A stretch of DNA of 64,000 bases from Obesumbacterium proteus (GTDB taxonomy: Bacteria > Pseudomonadota > Gammaproteobacteria > Enterobacterales > Enterobacteriaceae). Both the position numbers and the translations under genes were made by a program. Shown here piece after piece: positions 6,925-16,026 of this stretch. Positions within the stretch are counted from its first letter, which is position 1. Each line of letters begins with the position of its first letter. The notes under the pieces are model-generated. The model did no database searches. It was not told the origin of the DNA and saw only the letters and a list, made by a program, of their open reading frames with translations. The stretch covers positions 3,596,001 through 3,660,000 of the forward strand of contig NZ_CP014608.1 of assembly GCF_001586165.1 (NCBI RefSeq), written 5' to 3'.

Positions 6925-8535
6925 TTAGAATGCTCTCAATGTCACAGAAGAGACTGTTGCATTAACCTTTATTTTGGCATCGCCCGACGTGCTAGCCGAA
7001 ATGTATATGTTAATAGCACCGGCGCTTTTTTCACTGCTGCTCAGGCTTCGTAATGCTGCCGTCATAGGTGCCATAAAGGTCGTTTTCATATTCGTCATAT
7101 CCATGCTGCCAAAAAAGGTGAAGCTATTCACGCTATCTTGGCAAGAGCCCTCCGTGCTGGCTTGCTGTCCTTTGTGCAACAAACTCGGCTTATCAAGCGC
7201 GACATTGAAACTCACGCCCTGCACCGAAGACATCGGCATTATCTCAATCAAAACATAGTAGCGCTGCTGTTCGTCACCAAACAGCGCAGCTGAATTTGCC
7301 AGGGGCTTCGGCAAAACAACGCGCGCATTCACTATTTTTCCGTCGTTCAAATCAGCTTGATCAAGCGTGGCGTCTAACCGTAATTCAGGCATTGCCCGTG
7401 CTTTTCCAAGCGTGAAATGAGCGGTGCTATCCCCACTTCCCGTTTGATAGCCATAATCGAAATCGCCAACTTGGATATAGTCTCCTGCACGATTGTTCTC
7501 CACGGGCCGACCATTTTCATCGACATAAAACAGGAAAGGTTCGCTTTTCCACTTATCCAGCCCTTCTTGTGGTTCGGTAGGTAAATTGTCCCGAATTTGC
7601 TTCGCTTGCCATACTTCCCATAAGCGATCGAGATTGGCGTGATGCATAAAGAAGATCGGATCAACCGGCGATAAAAAATTCCCCATAAAGCCACCGATGT
7701 CGTTATGCACTTTATTATGTGGAAAACCTTCGAGGATCCCAAATCCATGCTGGTGACTGTTACTATGATTCGGCGCGGACTCGCTGCCAAACATCTCAAA
7801 CGAAGTTGGCGCTAATGCATCTAAAATGGTATCGAGCGAAACCGCATTCTGGGTTGTACAGTCGAAATTAGGCTTGGCTCTCGTTAGGTCACGTGTTTTC
7901 CCATGCGCAAAAAACATCGCATTATCCGGCTGGCCATCCCCCTCGATACCTTTCCAAAGATCGGAAGGATAAGGATAGTCACGCAGCTGTAGCTCATGTA
8001 ACTGCTGGAGGGTAAATGTCCCCCACTGAGCCTCAACGGGATTGAATAGCGCCTCACGGAACTTCGTATAGCTATCAATAAACGCCTGATTTTCTGGATT
8101 AAGCACACCGTCAAAAAACGCATCAGGCACGCGTGGTTCCGCCGTCCAGTCCCAGAACGGCATCGCGAAATCGGCATCACCGCTCAATTTACGAATGATC
8201 TTTTCAAACCATCCGACATACCCGCGATGCCAGGGTAAAAACCACCAGTTGCCATGTGGGCAATCAAGCGTATGAATTAACGTATGTCGATACCAATTCA
8301 GCGGATCTGAAGGCGGTAGCTCCAGCATTGCCTTAATCCCTTTTTGATAGCTGGCGAGCATTCGCTGCCCTTCTTTGCTGCTGAGATTTACGCGGGTATA
8401 ACGCCGCTTTGTTGCTGTCGGCGTAGAGGCTGAAAACACGGATTGAAACGGAAGTGCGGTTGCTAGTGTAGTGAGCGCCGTGGCAATAATTAAGCGACGA
8501 CGATTAAGACTAAAAGGTGATTCACGCTTACTCAT
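6925..8535 (-). CDS. Tat-exported tyrosinase-family copper oxidase
   Basis: The 536-residue type-3 copper protein has a twin-arginine signal (SLNRRRLIIATALTTLA, residues 9-25), so folded export with copper loaded is expected. CuA ligands are visible as H84/H88, CPH94 and PWH103 in CPHGNWWFLPWHRGY. CuB ligands are H273 and H277 (HNKVH) and H298/H299 in DPIFFMHHANLDRLW. The family oxidises monophenols or catechols to o-quinones with oxygen; the actual substrate is not readable here. The C-terminal 200 residues resemble the beta-sandwich shielding domain of plant polyphenol oxidases. ATG 8535 has AAGGATA 8 bases upstream; an upstream in-frame ATG lacks one. It is a lone gene beside a tRNA array, with no obvious caddie protein. 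Confidence 0.88.
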   Translation of the reverse strand: MSKRESPFSLNRRRLIIATALTTLATALPFQSVFSASTPTATKRRYTRVNLSSKEGQRMLASYQKGIKAMLELPPSDPLNWYRHTLIHTLDCPHGNWWFLPWHRGYVGWFEKIIRKLSGDADFAMPFWDWTAEPRVPDAFFDGVLNPENQAFIDSYTKFREALFNPVEAQWGTFTLQQLHELQLRDYPYPSDLWKGIEGDGQPDNAMFFAHGKTRDLTRAKPNFDCTTQNAVSLDTILDALAPTSFEMFGSESAPNHSNSHQHGFGILEGFPHNKVHNDIGGFMGNFLSPVDPIFFMHHANLDRLWEVWQAKQIRDNLPTEPQEGLDKWKSEPFLFYVDENGRPVENNRAGDYIQVGDFDYGYQTGSGDSTAHFTLGKARAMPELRLDATLDQADLNDGKIVNARVVLPKPLANSAALFGDEQQRYYVLIEIMPMSSVQGVSFNVALDKPSLLHKGQQASTEGSCQDSVNSFTFFGSMDMTNMKTTFMAPMTAALRSLSSSEKSAGAINIYISASTSGDAKIKVNATVSSVTLRAF

Positions 8536-8810
8536 ATTAAATATCCTTAACAGTAGGATTTTGAGCAAAAAGAATAATATTCTGATTTAAAAGCGATAAA
8601 AGCCATTTGCGCAAAATAACATTGCACTCAATGGTGAAAATAAGCATAGAACATTAATAAATCGCAGCAAGTGACACGAGGTGGATAGAGACTGTCGATA
8701 CTTTTCAGCGTGCGTTGTCGTTTATTGCGCAACAAGTTTTTCATCAGCGCTACATTTGCGCAGCAATCGTCGTTTTTTTGACTAATCACGTTTAGATTTA
8801 GGCAAATTCG
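8536..8810. other. tyrosinase-pykF intergenic region
   Basis: This non-coding stretch lies between divergent genes. It must hold the tyrosinase promoter, but I found no convincing consensus. A run of seven T near 8772 is not preceded by a hairpin. Confidence 0.4.
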
Positions 8811-8840
8811 TTGTCATTTCCGACACTAAGACCGTATAAT
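8811..8840 (+). promoter_or_regulatory. pykF sigma70 promoter
   Basis: TTGTCA (8811-8816), an 18-base spacer and a perfect TATAAT (8835-8840) lie upstream of pykF. The predicted start near 8847 gives a leader of about 290 bases before the pykF ATG. Confidence 0.75.
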
Positions 8841-8858
8841 ACGAAACGTCATTTCAAT

Positions 8859-8870
8859 TGAATGGTTTCA
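8859..8870. promoter_or_regulatory. putative Cra (FruR) operator
   Basis: TGAATGGTTTCA followed by GC reads GCTGAAACCATTCA on the minus strand, close to the Cra consensus TGAAACGTTTCA. It lies just after the predicted start site, where Cra would repress as it does at E. coli pykF. A second, weaker half (CGAAACG) sits at 8842-8848. Confidence 0.55.
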
Positions 8871-9137
8871 GCCCTTGATCTGTCGCTACGCAAATTACAA
8901 CTCATATATGCTTTCGCGCTTATCAATTCTTAAACGCGGAGAACACTTTTCCGCATCCATCCCTCAGCTGTCATCTATTCTTAGTAGTGTTTCTACATCC
9001 CGATTACCGACGTTCAAATTTTTAGGCAACGTTAACCTTTTAAGCAACATCGTTTTATCGGCTTCATCTCTTGCTCACGGCAATGCCTTGAGCACTCTGT
9101 TTTTTCAATCCATCACAACTTGCAGAAATTAAACTTC

Positions 9138-10550
9138 ATGAAAAAGACCAAAATTGTATGCACCATCGGTCCTAAGACCGAATCCGAAGAAATGCTGAAC
9201 AACATGCTGACCGCAGGCATGAACGTTATGCGTCTTAACTTCTCCCACGGTGATTATGAAGAGCACGGACAGCGCATCAAAAACATTCGCGCTGTTATGG
9301 AAAAAACCGGTAAGAAAGCCGCAATCCTGCTGGACACTAAAGGTCCAGAAATCCGTACTATGAAACTGGAAGGCGGCAAAGACGCTGCGCTGACCGCTGG
9401 TCAGACTTTCACTTTCACCACTGACCAGAGCGTTATCGGCAACACCAGCCGTGTTGCTGTTACCTACCCTGGCTTCGCTGCTGACCTGAAAATCGGCAAC
9501 ACCGTTCTGGTTGACGATGGCTTGATCGGTATGGAAGTTATCGAAGTTTCAGAAACTGAAGTGGTATGTAAAGTTCTGAACGCGGGCGATCTGGGCGAAA
9601 ACAAAGGCGTTAACCTGCCAGGCGTTTCTATCCAACTGCCAGCGCTGGCTGAAAAAGACAAACGTGACCTGGTATTCGGTTGCGAGCAAGGCGTTGATTT
9701 CGTTGCGGCTTCATTCATCCGTAAACGTTCTGACGTGATGGAAATCCGTGAGCATCTGAAAGCCCACGGCGGCGAAAACATTCAGATCATTTCTAAGATC
9801 GAAAACCAGGAAGGTCTGAACAACTTCGACGAAATTCTGGAAGCTTCTGACGGCATCATGGTTGCTCGTGGTGACCTGGGCGTTGAAATCCCAGTTGAAG
9901 AAGTTATTTTCGCTCAGAAAATGATGATCGAAAAATGTAACCGTGCACGTAAAGTTGTTATCACTGCAACTCAGATGCTCGATTCCATGATCAAAAACCC
10001 ACGTCCAACCCGCGCAGAAGCAGGCGACGTAGCTAACGCCATTCTGGACGGTACTGACGCAGTTATGCTGTCTGGCGAAAGTGCTAAGGGTAAATACCCT
10101 CTTGAAGCCGTTAGCATCATGGCAACCATCTGTGAGCGTACTGACCGCGTGATGCAGAGCCGTATTGATACTCTGCACGACAGCCGTAAACTGCGCATCA
10201 CCGAAGCGGTTTGCCGTGGCGCTGTAGAAACTGCTGAAAAACTGGACGCTCCACTGATCGTGGTTGCGACTGCCGGTGGTAAATCTGCGAAAGCCGTTCG
10301 TAAATACTTCCCAGATGCCATGATCCTGGCTCTGACCACTAACCCAGTCACCGCTCGCCAGCTGATCCTGAGCAAAGGCGTGGTTCCTATGCTGGTTAAA
10401 GAGATCGCTTCTACTGACGATTTCTACCGTATTGGTAAAGAAGTTGCGGTTGAAAGTGGTCTGGCTCAGAAAGGCGACATCGTGGTTATGGTTTCTGGCG
10501 CACTGGTTTCCAGCGGCACAACCAACACGGCTTCCGTGCACGTTCTGTAA
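9138..10550 (+). CDS. pykF: pyruvate kinase I
   Basis: At 470 residues, the same length as E. coli PykF, this tetrameric cytosolic enzyme converts phosphoenolpyruvate and ADP to pyruvate and ATP and is activated by fructose-1,6-bisphosphate. Diagnostic stretches are the start MKKTKIVCTIGPKTESEEML, MRLNFSHGDYEEH, LDTKGPEIRTMKLEGG, the active-site block IISKIENQEGL, and MVARGDLGVE; the C terminus is SGTTNTASVHVL. The ATG at 9138 was chosen to match this N terminus; an upstream in-frame ATG at 9120 has no family support. Codon use is strongly biased, as expected for a highly expressed glycolytic gene. Its promoter and probable Cra site lie about 290 bases upstream. Confidence 0.98.
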   Translation: MKKTKIVCTIGPKTESEEMLNNMLTAGMNVMRLNFSHGDYEEHGQRIKNIRAVMEKTGKKAAILLDTKGPEIRTMKLEGGKDAALTAGQTFTFTTDQSVIGNTSRVAVTYPGFAADLKIGNTVLVDDGLIGMEVIEVSETEVVCKVLNAGDLGENKGVNLPGVSIQLPALAEKDKRDLVFGCEQGVDFVAASFIRKRSDVMEIREHLKAHGGENIQIISKIENQEGLNNFDEILEASDGIMVARGDLGVEIPVEEVIFAQKMMIEKCNRARKVVITATQMLDSMIKNPRPTRAEAGDVANAILDGTDAVMLSGESAKGKYPLEAVSIMATICERTDRVMQSRIDTLHDSRKLRITEAVCRGAVETAEKLDAPLIVVATAGGKSAKAVRKYFPDAMILALTTNPVTARQLILSKGVVPMLVKEIASTDDFYRIGKEVAVESGLAQKGDIVVMVSGALVSSGTTNTASVHVL

Positions 10551-10572
10551 TAGCATTTATTCTCAATATATC

Positions 10573-10599
10573 AAGCGCCGGTTTCCGGCGCTTTTTTTT
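10573..10599 (+). terminator. pykF terminator
   Basis: AAGCGCCGG-TTT-CCGGCGCTT is followed by a run of T, a strong rho-independent terminator 22 bases after the pykF stop. Confidence 0.92.
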
Positions 10600-10778
10600 A
10601 CATTTGTACAGCATTTTTTCCTCTTGAATTCGTATTATTAATATAATTAATTTTCAAATCAAATAAGATGAATCCAATAGAAATGACCTGTTTTCTCTCC
10701 TTTTTTTAACCTTTTGGCAAAAGAAGGCGTTTCTTTGAGCGAACGATCAAAATAAAGCGATTTAGTACGAAAAATTTA

Positions 10779-10815
10779 TTCTCTTTAGAAAATAGTTTGT
10801 GTAACACTTGTAACG
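10779..10815 (+). promoter_or_regulatory. lpp promoter and transcript start
   Basis: The block from TTTGTGTAACACTTGTAACG onward and the 36-base leader to the ribosome site are almost identical to the E. coli lpp promoter and leader as I recall them. The -10 is TAACAC (10802-10807) and the start is near G10815. An A+T-rich tract upstream fits the strong promoter. Confidence 0.7.
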
Positions 10816-10851
10816 CTACATGGAGATTAACTCAATCTAGAGGGTTTTATA

Positions 10852-11088
10852 ATGAATCGTACTAAACTGGTACTGGGCGCAGTAATCCTGGCTTCTACTA
10901 TGCTGGCTGGTTGTTCAAGCAATGCTAAAATCGACCAACTGTCTACTGATGTTCAGACTCTGAACACCAAAGTTGATCAGCTGAGCAACGACGTTAACGC
11001 AATGCGCGCTGACGTTCAGACTGCTAAAGACGACGCAGCACGCGCTAACCAGCGTCTGGACAACATGGCTACTAAATACAAGAAATAA
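10852..11088 (+). CDS. lpp: major outer-membrane (Braun) lipoprotein
   Basis: The precursor is 78 residues with signal peptide and lipobox LAGC (Cys21), giving a 58-residue mature trimeric coiled coil. Heptads such as IDQLSTDVQTLNTKVDQLS are obvious. The C-terminal Lys (TKYKK) is the residue joined to diaminopimelate of the murein, tying outer membrane to cell wall. The last residues are YKK rather than the YRK of E. coli, which keeps the terminal Lys. It has its own strong promoter and terminator and sits between pykF and ldtE as in E. coli. The leader with TAGAGGG ahead of ATG is highly conserved. Confidence 0.98.
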   Translation: MNRTKLVLGAVILASTMLAGCSSNAKIDQLSTDVQTLNTKVDQLSNDVNAMRADVQTAKDDAARANQRLDNMATKYKK

Positions 11089-11109
11089 TATTTCTTGAGT
11101 CATGTAATA

Positions 11110-11136
11110 AAGGCGCACTTCGGTGCGCCTTTTTTT
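11110..11136 (+). terminator. lpp terminator
   Basis: AGGCGCACTTCGGTGCGCCT, with a TTCG-type loop, is followed by seven T. It is a very stable terminator 22 bases after the lpp stop. Confidence 0.95.
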
Positions 11137-11248
11137 ATCTCTCTATTTTGCACTTTCCCACCCTTCTCCTCCTCCCCACTCACCAGCTTGCGTTTAGCCC
11201 GTTTTCTTAAGCCCAGTCCAGCCCAGAACATTCCCACAACACAGCCAT

Positions 11249-11278
11249 AAAAAAAGGACACCTTGCGGTATCCCTTTT
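11249..11278 (-). terminator. ldtE terminator
   Basis: On the minus strand an AAGGGATACC-GCAA-GGTGTCCTT hairpin is followed by seven T, about 40 bases after the ldtE stop. A second small hairpin (AACGCTC/GAGCGTT) abuts the stop codon itself. Confidence 0.75.
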
Positions 11279-11317
11279 AACTAACGTGAGGCTGCGCTCA
11301 ACGCTCGCTGAGCGTTT

Positions 11318-12319
11318 TTACTCAGTTGCGCTAGTCGAAGTCGCCTTAGCTTGCGTAATCTTTACTGCGTTCGTTTCAGGCTCTGATTTCACTTCCTGAC
11401 CATGATTCACGATCACCGGCATACCTGAACGGCGCTTCACCGCTTCGTCAAACACCAACTTATCGGTTAACTGGCTGTCAGCAAACTTCTTCGCCGCGGG
11501 TTTTAACGCAATATGCATCGTTTGTGGATCGTCTTTCTCGGTACGTGATAGCGGCTGGTGCACTTCTACATAGCGCTTGCCATCAGGTTCAACCGACACT
11601 TTCACCGGCGCATTCACAATCTGCACGCGGGTTCCTTTCGGTACGGTCTTGAATAATGCCTCAATATCGTCAGGACGCAGGCGGATGCAACCGGAGCTGA
11701 CGCGCATTCCAATGCCGAAATTAGCGTTAGTGCCGTGAATCAGATAAACCCCACCCTGTGCGGATAAACGCAGGGCGAACAGCCCCATTGGGTTTTCAGG
11801 GCCCGCAGGGACCACCGCAGGCAGCGTGATGCCCTCGGCTTTGTAATGTTTGCGGATATTCGCCGTTGGCGTCCACGTTGGGTTAGCAATCGGCTGAGAA
11901 ACGCTGGTTACCATTTCTGGCGTATTTCGCCCTAACTGACCAATACCAATCGGGTAGACCACCACTTTGCTCTGTCCTTTCGGATAGTAGAACAAACGCA
12001 TTTCAGCCAAATTGATGACGATACCCTCACGAGGGGCATCCGGTAGCAACATCTGAGTCGGAATCGTCAGAACGGTGCCCGGTTTCGGCAAGTAAGGATC
12101 TACGCCAGGGTTAGCTTCCAACATCCCTAGCAACCCGATTTGGAAGCGCGCGGCAACATCCTCTAGCGGTTTGCCATTATTCTGTACGGTAAAGGTAGTA
12201 TTTTCACCAATCAAACGGCTGTCTGGCGGCGGCAAAGGATATTCGGTTGCATTGGCGACAGACGTCCCTGCCATCCATACCGAAAGCAACATAGTTACAA
12301 GAGGTAGTGCACGCTTCAT
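11318..12319 (-). CDS. ldtE: L,D-transpeptidase (LdtE/YnhG type)
   Basis: The 333-residue periplasmic enzyme has a signal peptide (cleaved near VANA), a LysM-like murein-binding region (about residues 40-90, including NPGVDPYLPKPGTVLTIP) and a YkuD catalytic domain (about 95-235). The catalytic motif HGTN...SSGCIRL is intact, with the Cys nucleophile. The family forms 3-3 murein cross-links or attaches Lpp to murein. The position next to lpp matches E. coli ldtE, which is why I use that name; LdtA/B/C are close paralogues, so the exact activity is inferred. It is convergent with lpp and divergent from the MltF-like gene. Confidence 0.88.
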   Translation of the reverse strand: MKRALPLVTMLLSVWMAGTSVANATEYPLPPPDSRLIGENTTFTVQNNGKPLEDVAARFQIGLLGMLEANPGVDPYLPKPGTVLTIPTQMLLPDAPREGIVINLAEMRLFYYPKGQSKVVVYPIGIGQLGRNTPEMVTSVSQPIANPTWTPTANIRKHYKAEGITLPAVVPAGPENPMGLFALRLSAQGGVYLIHGTNANFGIGMRVSSGCIRLRPDDIEALFKTVPKGTRVQIVNAPVKVSVEPDGKRYVEVHQPLSRTEKDDPQTMHIALKPAAKKFADSQLTDKLVFDEAVKRRSGMPVIVNHGQEVKSEPETNAVKITQAKATSTSATE

Positions 12320-12715
12320 GCTTGATTCCCAGTCTTATCAGTTATCCTTCAGGACGAAGGATAATTAATTAATTGTACAAGGCTGTAGAACTGCCCGTTT
12401 TATAAACACCAGTTATACTAACAGCCAGAAAGGAAAAGGCAATTTAAATGCCAGTAAATCAATGCGTTACTAAAATACTTTTACTATATATTTCAGTTTG
12501 TTAACGGTTCCGCTGCTAATATGCACAAAAAATTAACCACCGTGAATAAGATTGATCTGTTCTTCGCTGCACACTCGTGATGTCGACTGCACAAAAAAAC
12601 CGCACCTCAGTTGCCAGCAACTATAATTAATCAAGTTGCGTGACTTCTCGCCCATCCTTCTTTCACGTCCCCAATTCGGATGAGAATATTTAGGTGGAAA
12701 CATTTCGGTGGAAAC
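12320..12715. other. ldtE / MltF-like divergent intergenic region
   Basis: Nearly 400 bases without a gene. It contains a small palindrome (TTATCCTTC/GAAGGATAA) at about 12340-12363 within the ldtE leader and A+T-rich stretches suited to promoters. No riboswitch or sRNA signature is recognised. Near the end, GGTGGAAACAT occurs twice (12693-12703 and 12707-12717), the second copy forming the start region of the MltF-like gene. Confidence 0.45.
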
Positions 12716-14158
12716 ATGGTGCGCTGCCTATTTTTACTCATCAGCCTGTTTTTCATTGGCACCGCGAGCCACGCAGCGCCGAGTAAAACCCTTGCGCTTC
12801 CTACCACCATCAATTCCGTCTATGGCGATTTCGATGCCATGCAGCAGCGCAGGATCATTCGCGTTTTGATCCCCTACAGCAAAACCTTCTATTTTTTGGA
12901 TAACCGTGGCACCCCGCGTGGGCTGATGGTTGAACTAATGCAGCAGTTTGATAAAACGCTGAATAACGGCATCAAGCCTGATAAAAAAATCCACGTCGTC
13001 ATCATCCCCACCTCACGCGATAGGCTTATTCCTGATTTATTGGCCGGAAAAGGCGATCTGATTGCCGCAAACCTCACCATTACACCAGAACGCCAGCGGC
13101 AGGTTGATTTCACTATCCCATTAGCCAGCGGCGTGCGCGAAGTGGTTGTGGCCAATAAACGCCAACCGACACTCACCACGCTAGATGATTTGGCGGGGAA
13201 AAGCGTCTTTATCAATCCGTCCACCAGCTACGTACAGAGCATTGCACAGCTTAATCAACATTTAGCTCGCAACAAGCTGGCGCCGGTTGAAGTCATCAGC
13301 GCACCGGGCAATCTAGAGCCCGAAGATATTTTAGAAATGGTGAATGCGAATCTGGCGGGTTACACCGTCGTCGACCGCTATCTCGCTTTGCTCTGGCAGA
13401 AGATCTATCCCAATCTGGTCACCTATGACCAATTTGCACTGCGAAGCGATGCCAATATTGCCTTAGCCGTGCGGAAAAACTCACCGCAGCTGCTCGCCGT
13501 TCTCAATCCATTTTGTAAAGCACACAAGTTAGGTACGTCGTTTGGCAACCAGCAGGTTTATAAATACTTGCGCAACGTTAAGTGGGTAAAAAGCGCCACG
13601 TCAGAAAAAGAGATCGACAAATTCAACCAGCTCACAACTATTTTCCAAAAGTACGGGCAGGAATACAGCGTAGACTGGCTGCTGATGGTGTCGCAGGGGT
13701 ATCAAGAGTCACAGCTCGACCAGCGCAAACGTAGCCACAGCGGTGCTATTGGCATCATGCAGATACTTCCCAGCACTGGAAAAGATCTTAAGGTTGGCGA
13801 TATTTCGCAGGCAGAACCGAATGTGAATGCAGGAATTAAATATATTCGGTTTATGCAAGATCGCTATTTTGCCGATCAGCCGATGGATGAGCTCAATAAA
13901 ATGCTCTTCACCTTTGCAGCTTACAATGCAGGCCCTGCGAAAATAGAAAGACTGAGAAAGCAGGCCAAGCTGATGGGGCTTGATCCTAACCGCTGGTTTA
14001 ATAACGTGGAGCGCGTGGCGCAATTGAAAATAGGCAATGAAACGGTGCAGTACGTCAGTAATATTTTCAAATATTACGTTGCTTATACCCTCATCAAGCA
14101 GCAGCAACAGAAGAAAGAGCAGGCCGTTCCGCCTGCTCCCAGCCAACCTAGTGCTTAA
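12716..14158 (+). CDS. MltF-like lytic transglycosylase with solute-binding domain
   Basis: The 480-residue protein has a Sec signal peptide ending SHA-AP (about residue 20) and no lipobox, unlike many membrane-bound Mlt proteins. Residues about 45-285 form an SBP_bac_3-like periplasmic binding domain (LIPYSKTFYFLDNRGTPRGL at its start). Residues about 310-460 form an SLT lysozyme-like domain. The catalytic Glu is E331 in GYQESQ, followed by SGAIGIMQILPSTGKD and FAAYNAGPAKI. The architecture is that of MltF, which cleaves murein to anhydromuropeptides; the binding domain regulates activity in MltF. I placed the start at ATG 12716 because it begins the signal peptide. It converges on mppA with an 11-base overlap. 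Possibly a paralogue of the usual mltF. Confidence 0.85.
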   Translation: MVRCLFLLISLFFIGTASHAAPSKTLALPTTINSVYGDFDAMQQRRIIRVLIPYSKTFYFLDNRGTPRGLMVELMQQFDKTLNNGIKPDKKIHVVIIPTSRDRLIPDLLAGKGDLIAANLTITPERQRQVDFTIPLASGVREVVVANKRQPTLTTLDDLAGKSVFINPSTSYVQSIAQLNQHLARNKLAPVEVISAPGNLEPEDILEMVNANLAGYTVVDRYLALLWQKIYPNLVTYDQFALRSDANIALAVRKNSPQLLAVLNPFCKAHKLGTSFGNQQVYKYLRNVKWVKSATSEKEIDKFNQLTTIFQKYGQEYSVDWLLMVSQGYQESQLDQRKRSHSGAIGIMQILPSTGKDLKVGDISQAEPNVNAGIKYIRFMQDRYFADQPMDELNKMLFTFAAYNAGPAKIERLRKQAKLMGLDPNRWFNNVERVAQLKIGNETVQYVSNIFKYYVAYTLIKQQQQKKEQAVPPAPSQPSA

Positions 14159-15764
14159 TAATGTACATCGTTTGGCTATAGGCCACATCTTCAGGGTTAG
14201 TAATCGGATAACCCTTTACCCAAGGCTTAATTAAGCGGCCATTGGTATATTGATAGATAGGCGCAATCGGTGCCTGATCGGCCAAAATTTGCTCGGCCTG
14301 CGCATAATCGGCGTTACGCTTGCCCGCGTCGGTTTCCTCGCTGGCCTGTTTTAACAGTTTGTCGTATCCCGGGCTGTTAAATTTAGCGATATTGCCGCTA
14401 TGGGTCGACGTCAACAGCGTCAAAAACGTCGATGCTTCATTGTAGTCTCCCACCCAAGACGCACGAACTACATCAAACTTGCCGGTGTTGCGGCTATCGA
14501 TATAGGTTTTCCATTCCTGATTCGTCAGTTTGACCTGTGCACCCAACGATTTTTTCCACATTGAGGCCACCGCAATCGCAATTTTCTGGTGGTTCTCTGA
14601 GGTGTTGTACAGCAAAGTGAGTTTCAGCGGCTTATTTGGCCCATAGCCCGCTGCTTTCAGCCATGCTTTCGCCTGTTTGTTGCGTTCAGCCTGCGTCATT
14701 TTCTGAATAGCCAGCGGTACAGGCTCGAATCCGGCGGTCACATCTGGCGTTAGGTGATAGGCGGGCTTCTCGCCGGTACCTAATACTTTCTCGGCAATGA
14801 TCTGTCTGTCGATGGCATACGAGAGCGCTCTGCGCACGCGAGCATCATTGAGCGGTGCTTTTTGCGTATTAAAAGCGTAGTAATAGGTGCCTAGCTGGTC
14901 CGGCGTATAGACCTGTTCGGGAATGTCCTTCATTAATTTGTGGTACATGTTTTTAGGGAAGGATTCCGTGATATCAATGTCCCCTGCCAGATAGCGTTTG
15001 GTTGCCGCAGACTCTTGATTAATCGGGATAAACGTCACTTTAGTGATGACGGTATTTTTATGATCCCAATAATACGGATTAGGTTTTAACACGATTTTTT
15101 CGTTAACTACTCGCTCCTGCATGGCGTATGCGCCGTTACCCACCAAATTCTCTGGCTTAGTCCAATCGTTACCGTATCTTTCGATGGTTTTTTGCGGTAC
15201 GGGGAACAGGCTAAAATTAGCCAATAGGTTGACAAAAAACGGGACGGGTTTATTCAGCTGAACCACTAGCGTATGCGAATCGGGCGCAGCAACACCCAAT
15301 TTTTGCACCGGCACTTGGCCGTTAATAATACCTTCGGCATTGGCGATACCCGCCATTTGCGCAAACCAAGCAAACGGCGACAGCGTTTTAGGATTCACCA
15401 AGCGCTGCCAGCTATAGACGAAATCATAGGCCGTAACCGGATCACCGTTCGACCACTTAGCGTTCTCGCGGAGCTTAAACACATAGCGTTTGTTATCAGT
15501 CGTTTGCCAGCTCTGCGCCACGCCCGGCGTTGGCTTGCCGTCTGCGCCCTGATTAACCAGCCCTTCAAACAAATCTCGCGCCACCTGCGCCTCGGGGAGT
15601 CCCACCACCTTTGCCGGATCTAACGACGCTGGCTCATCTTTAATATGACGCACAATCTCTTGTTTTTCAGCCAAAACGGTTCCCGCAGGAACCTGCGCGG
15701 CCTGCGCAGAAACGAACCCCGAAGCAATCAATGCGGATAATGCAGTAATACGAAAAAGATGCAT
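14148..15764 (-). CDS. mppA: murein tripeptide-binding protein MppA
   Basis: The 538-residue periplasmic binding protein of the OppA family has a signal peptide ending AQA. It contains segments nearly identical to E. coli MppA as I recall it: RHIKDEPASLDPAKVVGLPE, AATKRYLAGDIDITESFPKN, TYYYAFNTQK, YNTSENHQKIAIAVASMWKK, RASWVGDYNEASTFLTLLTS, and the end YIIKH. It delivers L-Ala-gamma-D-Glu-meso-DAP to the OppBCDF permease for recycling. The gene is alone on the minus strand and its 3' end overlaps that of the MltF-like gene tail to tail. The nearby mpaA and ycjG act on the imported tripeptide. Confidence 0.96.
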   Translation of the reverse strand: MHLFRITALSALIASGFVSAQAAQVPAGTVLAEKQEIVRHIKDEPASLDPAKVVGLPEAQVARDLFEGLVNQGADGKPTPGVAQSWQTTDNKRYVFKLRENAKWSNGDPVTAYDFVYSWQRLVNPKTLSPFAWFAQMAGIANAEGIINGQVPVQKLGVAAPDSHTLVVQLNKPVPFFVNLLANFSLFPVPQKTIERYGNDWTKPENLVGNGAYAMQERVVNEKIVLKPNPYYWDHKNTVITKVTFIPINQESAATKRYLAGDIDITESFPKNMYHKLMKDIPEQVYTPDQLGTYYYAFNTQKAPLNDARVRRALSYAIDRQIIAEKVLGTGEKPAYHLTPDVTAGFEPVPLAIQKMTQAERNKQAKAWLKAAGYGPNKPLKLTLLYNTSENHQKIAIAVASMWKKSLGAQVKLTNQEWKTYIDSRNTGKFDVVRASWVGDYNEASTFLTLLTSTHSGNIAKFNSPGYDKLLKQASEETDAGKRNADYAQAEQILADQAPIAPIYQYTNGRLIKPWVKGYPITNPEDVAYSQTMYIIKH

Positions 15765-15927
15765 AAATAGAACCCTATATATCCAAAATCATTGGCACGG
15801 CCGGCAGCATTCCCTAATCCCAGACACCAATATTCCCCACGCTCGTTTATTTTTGTCGTTGCGAACGTTTTCTGAGGTCAAAAAGTGTGCCTTAATAAGA
15901 AGGTTAACAGACGGAAATTATTCAGAC

Positions 15928-16000
15928 TTAGACCCAAATAATTGGAGTTGCACCCAGGCAGAAAGCGAGCACAGATGCAGCTTCAAGTATGACGGCGTTA
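15928..16000. repeat. internally deleted ERIC element upstream of mpaA
   Basis: The left end (CCCAAATAATTGGAGTTGCA) and right end (GCAGCTTCAAGTATGACGG) of an ERIC palindrome are both present in order, but the central part is missing, leaving about 73 bases instead of 127. The terminal TATACCC/GGGTATA bases are degenerate. It ends 27 bases before the mpaA start. Confidence 0.7.
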
Positions 16001-16026
16001 TTCTACTATTACGGGAAACCTGTTGC

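Noticed and set aside
9711..10556. 281-codon open frame antisense to pykF
   Set aside because: Strong codon bias of pykF leaves the opposite strand open; the translated sequence has no recognisable family and the real gene is certain.
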